From contig JACRAA010000071.1 of the NCBI GenBank assembly GCA_016213595.1, positions 1 through 5,031 on the forward strand: DNA of 5,031 bases. The letters are read 5' to 3'. The translations under genes were made by a program, and so were the position numbers. Positions 1 through 5,026 of this stretch are shown in pieces. The notes beneath the pieces were generated by a model, which was not told the origin of the DNA, made no database searches, and worked only from the letters and a program-made list of their open reading frames with translations. Every line of letters begins with the position of its first letter. Position 1 is the first letter of the stretch. This stretch comes from Actinomycetota bacterium. Its GTDB lineage: Bacteria; Actinomycetota; Actinomycetes; Propionibacteriales; Propionibacteriaceae.

Positions 1-159
1 ACCCGCGAGCATGCGCAGCGAGGTGGACTTGCCGCAGCCGGAGGGGCCGACGAGGACCATGAACTCGCCGTCGCCGATCTCGAGGCTCAGCTTGTCCACG
101 GCCGGGTGGTCGGCTCCTGGGTAGACGCGCGAGGCGTCTGCGAATGTGACGGTAGCCAC
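1..159 (-). CDS. ATP-binding subunit of a sugar ABC transporter (MsiK/UgpC type), N-terminal fragment
   Basis: This is the first 53 codons of a cytoplasmic ATPase that powers carbohydrate import by a CUT1-class ABC transporter; the gene runs off the left edge. The product opens with (V/M)ATVTFADASRVYPG, has the typical AVDKLSLEI...DGEF strand, and carries a perfect Walker A, GPSGCGKST (residues 38-46), followed by SLRMLAG. From memory, this N-terminus is very like Streptomyces MsiK, the shared ATPase for several sugar importers, and like proteins named UgpC or MsmK. The two names cannot be separated without the C-terminal regulatory domain, so no symbol is given. The GTG start is supported by GGAAAGGA seven bases upstream and by the family's usual N-terminus. 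No permease or binding-protein gene lies upstream, which suits an MsiK-like orphan ATPase, but the downstream side is not visible. The family assignment is firm; the substrate is unknown. Confidence 0.93.
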   Translation of the reverse strand, partial: MATVTFADASRVYPGADHPAVDKLSLEIGDGEFMVLVGPSGCGKSTSLRMLAG

Positions 160-166
160 AGTTGAA

Positions 167-174
167 TCCTTTCC
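167..174 (-). promoter_or_regulatory. Ribosome binding site of the ABC ATPase gene
   Basis: The minus strand reads GGAAAGGA, ending seven bases before the GTG start at 159. This purine-rich Shine-Dalgarno fixes the GTG as the start. Its 5' edge lies one base from the 3' arm of a perfect hairpin (176-193), so access to it could be modulated. Confidence 0.75.
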
Positions 175-175
175 A

Positions 176-193
176 CGGGCAGGTACGTGCCCG
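176..193 (-). repeat. Perfect 6-bp inverted repeat (possible leader hairpin or operator) beside the ribosome binding site
   Basis: On the minus strand CGGGCA and TGCCCG flank the six-base spacer CGTACC. In RNA this would be a GC-rich six-pair stem with a six-base loop, ending one base upstream of GGAAAGGA in the ABC ATPase leader. No U-tract follows, so it is not an intrinsic terminator. It could be a leader hairpin affecting translation or mRNA stability, or a DNA operator half-site pair. The symmetry is seen directly; the function is inferred. Confidence 0.5.
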
Positions 194-214
194 ACGATCC
201 GTAGTGGAACGAAC

Positions 215-230
215 GAGGAGATGTCTCCTC
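215..230. repeat. 16-bp palindrome upstream of the ABC ATPase (candidate operator)
   Basis: GAGGAGA and TCTCCTC form a perfect 7-bp inverted repeat separated by only TG. The two-base gap is too short for an RNA hairpin loop of the full stem, so a dimeric protein-binding site is more natural than a terminator. It lies 56 bp before the GTG start of the ABC ATPase gene, where a promoter or repressor site would be expected. No strong -35/-10 pair could be assigned around it. The regulator is unknown. Confidence 0.4.
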
Positions 231-313
231 TACCGGGATCCTCTCACGCCCGTACGACGTCGGGGCAACCTGGTCGCAGAGTTTTCTCGCTCGACGCGTC
301 TCGGCAACGCCGG

Positions 314-1339
314 CTACGCGCTCAGGGCCCGATGGGGCAGCAGGCGACGACCGACGCGCCACCAGCCCTGCAGGAGCTTCTCCAAGGGCCCGGCAGCGGA
401 CGGCAGCGGCAGCTGGGACGCGTCGAACCTCGTCGTGAGCAGATCGGCGAGGACGTCGTCACCGACGGTGCGGGCTGCCGCGACCTGCCGTCGCCGGGCC
501 AGGATGTACGGGAGGTTTCGGAGCACCCAGCCCCAGCCGCCGATCTTCTCGCGCACCCACCCCTGACGCCACGCGACGAGGAGGAGGGCGACGTCGAACG
601 CCAGCAACGGTACGGCGAGCACCGCGAGCGTCGCCGTCTCGTAGGCCGTGAGCACGAACAGGAGCCGGTTGCGCTCCATCAGGTACATCTTGTGCTCGTT
701 GCGGGAGAACTCGTAGTGATGCAGCACGCCCGCCTCATGGACGAGGCGGAGCGTGAGCCCTCGCTGACGTGCGCGCCAGCAGAGGTCGACGTCCTCGTGG
801 TAGGCGAAGAAGTGGGTGTCGAACCCGCCCAGCGACTCCCAGGTGGCGCGCCGCACGGCGAAGCAGGCGCCCGAGAGCGTCGTGGGCTGCTCCGTACGGT
901 CGAGGAGGGCCCGTGGCTCGCCGAGGTGCCCGGCCCAGACCAGGCCCAGCAGGTGGATGGGGTTGCCGGCCGAGTTCACCAGCTCCGGGGAGTCGGCGAG
1001 GAGGATCACGGGGCCGACAAGGTCGGCGCCGTCGTCGAGGGCAGCGACGAGCGCATCGAGGGCGCCGGGCTCGAGCTCCGCGTCGGAGTTGAGCATGCAC
1101 ACGACCTCGCCGGTCGAGGCCGCGACTCCGAGGTTCACCCCGCCGGCGAAGCCCAGGTTCTGGGGCGGGGTCAGGACCCGGATCCGCTCGTCGGCGGGCA
1201 GGGTGCGTACGGCGTCGGTCGTACAGCCGTTGTCGACGACGACGACCTCGACGTCGGGTGTGGCGAGGGCGCTCGTGATGGCGGCGCCGAGCCATACCTC
1301 GGGCCCGTAGGCGAGGACGACGACGCTGACCCGGCTCAT
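314..1339 (-). CDS. Family 2 glycosyltransferase, rhamnosyltransferase-like, membrane-associated
   Basis: This 341-residue protein is a GT-A fold family 2 glycosyltransferase, expected to act at the inner face of the membrane and add a sugar from a nucleotide donor to a lipid-linked glycan. Landmarks are VVVLAYG (6-12), VVVVDNG (32-38), NLGFAGGVNLG (61-71), the metal and nucleotide region LNSDAEL (83-89), GACFAVRR (157-164), and the acceptor/catalytic segment GGFDTHFFAYHEDVDLCWRA (171-190, with E182, D183 and D185). This layout is that of WbbL-like rhamnosyltransferases, but donor and acceptor cannot be read from sequence. Residues about 226-258 are strongly hydrophobic, and the C-terminus is basic and amphipathic, suggesting membrane attachment. 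The ATG start has GGGAGGA five bases upstream and overlaps the flippase stop as ATGA, so the two genes are probably translationally coupled. No clear terminator follows. Confidence 0.9.
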   Translation of the reverse strand: MSRVSVVVLAYGPEVWLGAAITSALATPDVEVVVVDNGCTTDAVRTLPADERIRVLTPPQNLGFAGGVNLGVAASTGEVVCMLNSDAELEPGALDALVAALDDGADLVGPVILLADSPELVNSAGNPIHLLGLVWAGHLGEPRALLDRTEQPTTLSGACFAVRRATWESLGGFDTHFFAYHEDVDLCWRARQRGLTLRLVHEAGVLHHYEFSRNEHKMYLMERNRLLFVLTAYETATLAVLAVPLLAFDVALLLVAWRQGWVREKIGGWGWVLRNLPYILARRRQVAAARTVGDDVLADLLTTRFDASQLPLPSAAGPLEKLLQGWWRVGRRLLPHRALSA

Positions 1340-2610
1340 CGATGTCCTCCCGCCCAGGCTCGTACAGTGACCCTGAGGACCGTACCGTGGACCACCACGG
1401 AGACCAGCGCACCGACCGTGAGTGCCGCTGCGACGCGCGTCGTGAGGGGGAGCGGCAGCCACAGCGCGACGACGGTCGCGAGGAGGCCCGCGGCCCAGCC
1501 GGCCAGTCCGAGCGTGTCGCGGCGGTGGGAGAGCACGGCCTGCGCGCACGCCTGCGCGAGCATGAACACCGCGCCCGACACGGCCACGAGGTTGAGGTCG
1601 AGGGGGGCAACGGTGAACCGGGCTCCGTAGATGAGGTGGAGGAACCACTCGCCGATCAGGGCGACACCGACGACACCGGCGATACCGACGCCCGCGGTGG
1701 CCCACAGGGCGATGCTCAACGTCTGCCGGAACTCCTCGACCGCCTGTCGCGCGACCAGCCCGGACAGCGTCGGCAGGAACGCCGCCTGGACCGCGGCGAA
1801 CAGGAACAGAGGGATGCGTCCCACGGTGATGGCGCTCACGAAGGACCCCGCTCCGGCGCGTTCGACGGGTCCGGCGAGGACAGCGATCGCGAGCGGGCCC
1901 GCGTTCGCGACCAGCTGGGACGTGACCGTCGTCCCGACCAGGGCGGCGATCGGGGTCCTGCCGGTGGAGGTCGGCGTCTCCCGCAGCCAGCGGACCGTCG
2001 TGAGGGACACGGTGAGCGCGGCCGCGAGGAGGGGCGCGACGACGAGGACGAGCCCGTACGCGAGGATCGAGCCGTGCCCGGTGGCCATGACGAGCAGGGC
2101 GAGCCCGGCGCGGGCACCCCCGTCGATCGCGAGCTGGGCGCCGTAGCGGAGGAAGCGGCCCGAGCCGGACAGGGTGCCGCGGACGAGGTACTCGACGCCG
2201 AGCGCCGCGAGCGCCCCCGCCGTCACCGGGACCATCGCCGGTTCGCCGGCAAGGAGGGAGGTGGCGATCGGCCTGCTCGCCACGAGGGCCACAACGGCGA
2301 TGAGCAGCCAGGCGATGGCCAGGTAGCGCAGGACATGCCGCAGCGACGGCGCGGGCGCGTCGTGCGCGCGACGGAAGGCCATGAGGCGGGACGTCTCCTG
2401 CTCCACGGGGAAGAACAGGCCCAGGCCGAGCGCGTTGACCAGGGTGAACGCGAGGGAGACGGGCGCGTAGTCGGCCGGTCCCAGGTCCCGTCCGACGACG
2501 CCGAGGTAGACGAACGTCGCCAGACCGAAGACCCCCAGGCCGACGGCGACGGACGCCGAACCCACCGAGAGCTGGCGGGCAGCTCCCGTCCGGGCCGTGT
2601 CCTCGCTCAC
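1336..2610 (-). CDS. Polysaccharide flippase, Wzx/MATE-like (MOP superfamily) membrane protein
   Basis: This is a 424-residue integral membrane protein with about 12 hydrophobic segments (near 17-38, 48-68, 97-112, 126-143, 158-176, 181-205, 220-246, 254-281, 297-320, 338-360, 367-387 and 392-412). That length and helix number are typical of Wzx/MurJ/MATE-type exporters, which move lipid-linked oligosaccharides across the cytoplasmic membrane. Family-like features are an early GRDLGPADYAPVSL segment between helices 1 and 2 and SGSGRFLRYG in the middle. The immediately downstream, ATGA-overlapping glycosyltransferase supports a glycan substrate, but the substrate itself is not identifiable. 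The start is taken as GTG at 2610, giving VSEDTARTG; no ATG or GTG precedes it closely and no good Shine-Dalgarno is present, so a very short or absent leader is possible. GTG codons further inside have no better ribosome binding site. Confidence 0.87.
   Translation of the reverse strand: MSEDTARTGAARQLSVGSASVAVGLGVFGLATFVYLGVVGRDLGPADYAPVSLAFTLVNALGLGLFFPVEQETSRLMAFRRAHDAPAPSLRHVLRYLAIAWLLIAVVALVASRPIATSLLAGEPAMVPVTAGALAALGVEYLVRGTLSGSGRFLRYGAQLAIDGGARAGLALLVMATGHGSILAYGLVLVVAPLLAAALTVSLTTVRWLRETPTSTGRTPIAALVGTTVTSQLVANAGPLAIAVLAGPVERAGAGSFVSAITVGRIPLFLFAAVQAAFLPTLSGLVARQAVEEFRQTLSIALWATAGVGIAGVVGVALIGEWFLHLIYGARFTVAPLDLNLVAVSGAVFMLAQACAQAVLSHRRDTLGLAGWAAGLLATVVALWLPLPLTTRVAAALTVGALVSVVVHGTVLRVTVRAWAGGHR
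1345..1351 (-). promoter_or_regulatory. Ribosome binding site of the GT2 gene, inside the flippase coding sequence
   Basis: The minus strand reads GGGAGGA, five bases before the ATG at 1339. It is embedded in the last codons of the flippase gene, where it encodes the Gly-Gly of the C-terminus. It decides the ATG as the start of the glycosyltransferase, against the much longer open frame that continues upstream without a plausible start. Confidence 0.75.
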
Positions 2611-2625
2611 CCCGACAGTCTGGCG

Positions 2626-2700
2626 TATCCCGCTCGATCCTGCCGTACGAGCAGGTCGGGAGGGCCCGTCGCGCGGACCCCCAGCAGATCGGTCGGGATA
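2626..2700. repeat. Imperfect inverted repeat in the divergent promoter region (arms 2626-2639 and 2687-2700)
   Basis: The left arm TATCCCGCTCGATC and the reverse complement of the right arm, TATCCCGACCGATC, match at 12 of 14 positions, with a 47-base spacer. Read outward, each arm continues into its own gene start: minus GATCGAGCGGGATACGC and plus GATCGGTCGGGATAGGC agree at 14 of 17. After a five-base gap on one side, TGTC follows on both. The mirrored pieces cover the likely -10 region of each promoter. They could be paired operators for one regulator or duplicated promoter cores. Confidence 0.55.
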
Positions 2701-2723
2701 GGCTGTCCGGGCCCGCCCAGACG

Positions 2724-2728
2724 AAGGA
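2724..2728 (+). promoter_or_regulatory. Ribosome binding site of the DPM1-like glycosyltransferase
   Basis: AAGGA ends eight bases before the GTG at 2737. It is the deciding evidence for this start, because the open frame continues far upstream antisense to the flippase without any other nearby ATG or GTG. Confidence 0.65.
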
Positions 2729-2736
2729 CGCCCAAG

Positions 2737-3486
2737 GTGCAGCTGCTCGGTGACCCGCCCGCACATCGCCGCCTCGTCGTGCTGCCTGCGTGGAACGAGG
2801 AGGCCGCGATCGGGGCCTGTCTCGACGAGATCCGCGCCACGCTTCCCGACTGGGACGTCGTCGTCGTGTCGGACGGCTCCACTGACCGCACGTCGGTCAT
2901 CGCGCGGTCCAAGGGCGTCGCGGTCATCGACCTGCCGTTCAACCTCGGTGTCGGCGGCGCTCGGCGGGCAGGCTTCGCCTACGCGGTCCGCGAGGGCTAC
3001 CGGGAGGTGCTGCAGATCGACGCCGACGGCCAGCACGACCCGGCCGAGGTCCAGCACCTGGTTGACGTGATGGCCGACACCGGGGCGGACGTGGTGATCG
3101 GAGCCCGGTTCGCCGGGCGCGGCGAGTACTCCGTCCGGGGCCCGCGGAAGTGGGCGATGAAGCTGCTCTCGTCCGTGCTCTCCCGGGTGACCGGGACGCT
3201 GCTCACGGACACGACGTCGGGGCTGAAGCTGTGCGGCCCTCGGGCGAACGAGCTGTACGCGAGGGACTACCCGGCCGAGTACCTGGGCGACACCGTCGAG
3301 GCCATCGTCATCGCGGCCCGCAGCGGCCTGGTCGTGAGGCAGGCCGGCGTCAGCATGCGCGAGCGTGCCGGTGGCGTACCGAGCCACTCGCCCGTCAAGG
3401 CTGCTGTCTTCCTCATCCGGGCGATGATGGCGCTCGGCATGGCGTTGACCCGACCGGCGAAGACGCTCTCGCTGGAGGCCTCATGA
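2737..3486 (+). CDS. Family 2 glycosyltransferase, DPM1-like (polyprenyl-phosphate sugar synthase type)
   Basis: This 249-residue enzyme is a compact GT-A family 2 glycosyltransferase of the dolichyl-phosphate mannose synthase/DPG-synthase branch, which transfers a sugar from a nucleotide donor to a polyprenyl phosphate on the cytoplasmic membrane face. Motifs appear in family order: LPAWNEE (16-22), VVSDGSTD (43-50), NLGVGGARR (69-77), the metal-binding QIDADGQHDP (93-102, with D95 and D97), DTTSGLKL (158-165) and SMRERAGGVPSH (206-217). The length equals a bare catalytic domain. There is no multi-helix C-terminal membrane domain, only a weakly hydrophobic segment near 222-238. The membrane partner is probably the next gene, whose ATG overlaps this stop as ATGA. 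GTG is chosen as the start because of AAGGA eight bases upstream. The sugar (mannose, glucose or other) cannot be told from sequence; the subfamily is confident, the substrate not. Confidence 0.9.
   Translation: MQLLGDPPAHRRLVVLPAWNEEAAIGACLDEIRATLPDWDVVVVSDGSTDRTSVIARSKGVAVIDLPFNLGVGGARRAGFAYAVREGYREVLQIDADGQHDPAEVQHLVDVMADTGADVVIGARFAGRGEYSVRGPRKWAMKLLSSVLSRVTGTLLTDTTSGLKLCGPRANELYARDYPAEYLGDTVEAIVIAARSGLVVRQAGVSMRERAGGVPSHSPVKAAVFLIRAMMALGMALTRPAKTLSLEAS
3474..3478 (+). promoter_or_regulatory. Ribosome binding site of the DUF2304-like gene, inside the upstream GT gene
   Basis: GGAGG lies four bases before the ATG at 3483, within the last codons of the glycosyltransferase. With the ATGA overlap it points to coupled translation of the two proteins. 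Confidence 0.65.
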
Positions 3487-3896
3487 GCTACGTGCTGCCC
3501 CTGCTGTTCGTCATCGCGACCATCGTGACGATGGTCGTCCTCATGCGGCGCCGCATCATGAAGGAGCGGTTCACCGTGTGGTGGGCCGTCCTCAGCATCG
3601 GCGTCGTCGTGTTCGCCGTGTTCCCGCCGCTCCTGCCGTTCGTCGCCGAGCACCTCGGGTTCCAGACGCCGTCGAACTTCGTGTTCTTCGTCGCCTCCTT
3701 GATGCTGCTGCTCATGAGCGTCCAGTTCTCCGTGGAGATCTCGCAGCTCGAGGAGAAGACACGCACGCTGGCGGAGCAGCTGGGCATCCTGCGCGCCCAG
3801 ACGGAGCAGCGCTCCGAGGTCACCACCCTCGCGCTCACCCCCGAGACGGCCGAGCTCGTCGAGTCTCAGGAGCAGACGGCCGACTCCGATGACTGA
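3483..3896 (+). CDS. DUF2304-type small membrane protein, probable partner of the DPM1-like glycosyltransferase
   Basis: This 137-residue protein has hydrophobic segments near residues 3-21, 32-56 and 66-82. A basic loop (MRRRIMKERFTVWW, about 21-34) follows the first, a predicted coiled coil lies at about 83-110 (SQLEEKTRTLAEQLGILRAQ), and the tail is acidic. The order of short helix, RRRIMKE.FTVWW loop, FPPLL and a third helix followed by a heptad-like segment is the pattern I know from the DUF2304 family, whose function is uncharacterised. In other genomes such proteins commonly sit next to DPM1-like GT2 enzymes. Here the genes overlap by ATGA with GGAGG inside the upstream gene. A role as membrane anchor or activator of the glycosyltransferase, analogous to DPM2/DPM3 in eukaryotes, is my inference. 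Its end overlaps by 8 bases the longest possible reading of tdh. Confidence 0.85.
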   Translation: MSYVLPLLFVIATIVTMVVLMRRRIMKERFTVWWAVLSIGVVVFAVFPPLLPFVAEHLGFQTPSNFVFFVASLMLLLMSVQFSVEISQLEEKTRTLAEQLGILRAQTEQRSEVTTLALTPETAELVESQEQTADSDD

Positions 3897-3951
3897 GAAG
3901 GGTGGCCGGACAGGAGCAGGCGCTGGCAGGGCCTCCGAGGTGCCCGACACG

Positions 3952-4977
3952 ATGCGCGCCCTCCGGAAGGTCGCCCCCGGTCCGGGCCTGTCGCTGGAGG
4001 AGGTGCCGACACCGGCCATCGGTCCCACCGACGTGCTGGTCCGCGTCCTGTCGACGGGCGTCTGCGGAACCGACCTGCACATCGCCGGCTGGGACGACTG
4101 GGCGCAGCGGACCATCCGTACGCCCCGCATCATCGGTCACGAGTTCGCCGGCGAGATCGTGGCTCTGGGCTCTGCTGTCGACGGGCTGGAGATCGGCCAG
4201 CTGGTGTCGGGCGAAGGGCACCTCGTGTGCGGCCAGTGCCGCAACTGCCGGGCCGGCCGACGTCACCTGTGCGTACGGACGCAGGGCATCGGGGTCCAGC
4301 TCGACGGCGCGTTCGCGGACTACGTCGCGCTCCCGGCAGCCAACGTCTGGGTTCATCGGCACGAGGTCGACGTGGACGTCGCCGCGATCTTCGACCCGTT
4401 CGGCAACGCGGTGCACACCGCCCTGCAGTTCCCCTGCCTGGGCGAGGACGTGCTCGTGAGCGGCGCGGGCCCGATCGGGATCATGGCGGCCATGGTCGCG
4501 CGCCACGCGGGCGCCCGGTTCGTCGTCGTCACGGACCTGTCCGACGAGCGGCTGGCCCTCGCGAGCCGCCTCGGCGCCACCCGTACGGTCAACGTCTCCC
4601 GCGAGAGCGTGGCCGACGCGCAGCACGACCTGGAGATGACCGAGGGCTTCGATGTGGGCCTGGAGATGTCCGGCGCACCGGCGGCGCTCCGCGACATGCT
4701 CGCCAACATGACCCACGGCGGCCGGATCGCGATGCTCGGCATCCCCTCCGGCGAGACCACCCTCGACCTGTCGACCCTCGTCTTCAACATGATCACGCTC
4801 AAGGGCATCTACGGCCGGGAGATGTTCGAGACCTGGTACGCGATGAGCGTGCTGATCCAGTCCGGTCTCGACATCTCGGGCGTGATCACCGACCGGTTCG
4901 ACGCGGCCGACCACGAGGCCGCGTTCGCGACGGCGGCGTCCGGGCACGGCGGCCAGGTGGTCATGCACTGGGCGTGA
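3952..4977 (+). CDS. tdh: L-threonine 3-dehydrogenase (Zn-dependent, NAD+)
   Basis: This cytoplasmic medium-chain dehydrogenase oxidises L-threonine to 2-amino-3-ketobutyrate with NAD+, the first step of the threonine-to-glycine route. From the ATG at 3952 it is 341 residues, the same length as E. coli Tdh as I recall it, and key residues fall at the same numbers: catalytic zinc ligands C38, H63 and E64, H90 of the specificity-related SGEGH motif, and structural zinc cysteines C93, C96, C99 and C107. FDPFGNAVHTAL (147-158), the Rossmann GAGPIG (171-176) with D195 ending the second strand (NAD preference), EGFDVGLEMSGAP (231-243) and KGIYGREMFETWY (284-296) are Tdh hallmarks that exclude a generic alcohol dehydrogenase. 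The frame is also open from ATG 3889, which would overlap the upstream gene by 8 bases but adds a 21-residue Gly/Ala-rich stretch and has only a distant AGGAG. GTG 3940, with AGGG eight bases before it, is a third option. A probable kbl follows. Confidence 0.93.
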   Translation: MRALRKVAPGPGLSLEEVPTPAIGPTDVLVRVLSTGVCGTDLHIAGWDDWAQRTIRTPRIIGHEFAGEIVALGSAVDGLEIGQLVSGEGHLVCGQCRNCRAGRRHLCVRTQGIGVQLDGAFADYVALPAANVWVHRHEVDVDVAAIFDPFGNAVHTALQFPCLGEDVLVSGAGPIGIMAAMVARHAGARFVVVTDLSDERLALASRLGATRTVNVSRESVADAQHDLEMTEGFDVGLEMSGAPAALRDMLANMTHGGRIAMLGIPSGETTLDLSTLVFNMITLKGIYGREMFETWYAMSVLIQSGLDISGVITDRFDAADHEAAFATAASGHGGQVVMHWA

Positions 4978-5013
4978 CGGGCCCGGCGGGTGGCGTGAGT
5001 AGCGTCTGTTCGC

Positions 5014-5020
5014 GAGGAGG
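5014..5020 (+). promoter_or_regulatory. Ribosome binding site of the gene leaving the right edge
   Basis: GAGGAGG lies six bases before ATG at 5027. This is the strongest Shine-Dalgarno in the window and indicates that a real gene begins at the edge. Confidence 0.7.
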
Positions 5021-5026
5021 CTGGAC

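Larger units (their letters stand above)
2611..2736. promoter_or_regulatory. Divergent promoter region between the two glycan units
   Basis: This 126-bp gap separates the GTG of the flippase (minus) from the GTG of the DPM1-like glycosyltransferase (plus), so it should hold both promoters. It contains a long imperfect inverted repeat listed separately, and a smaller perfect one, CCTGC and GCAGG (2639-2655), around a CGTACGA loop. A candidate plus-strand -10 is TAGGCT (2699-2704), with only a weak -35 (GGACCC, 2675-2680). The mirrored minus-strand candidate is TACGCC (2627-2622), again without a recognisable -35. Weak -35 elements would fit activator-dependent promoters, but the promoter calls are tentative. 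Confidence 0.55.

Noticed and set aside
248..266. GCCCG...CGGGGC quasi-palindrome
   Set aside because: The arms match over only about five bases and need an indel, as expected by chance at this GC content.
270..313. Possible terminator after the GT2 gene (weak GTCG...CGAC pairing around AAAA on the minus strand)
   Set aside because: Pairing is broken by an internal loop and no U-tract follows, so it is not a credible intrinsic terminator.
146..1630. 494-residue plus-strand open frame opposite the GT2 gene
   Set aside because: The composition is that of an antisense shadow in GC-rich DNA, with no motif. The minus strand carries a full set of GT2 motifs.
1342..2736. Long plus-strand open frame antisense to the flippase and in frame with the DPM1-like GT
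   Set aside because: It translates to Arg/Gly/Asp/Glu-rich low-complexity sequence with no domain or plausible start. It is a mirror of the GC-rich flippase codons. The real gene begins at GTG 2737 behind AAGGA.
1340..2764. N-terminal extension of the minus-strand GT2 reading frame beyond residue 1
   Set aside because: The extension is Arg/Pro/Gly-rich and runs through the flippase gene in another frame. ATG 1339 has a good ribosome binding site and the expected GT2 N-terminus.
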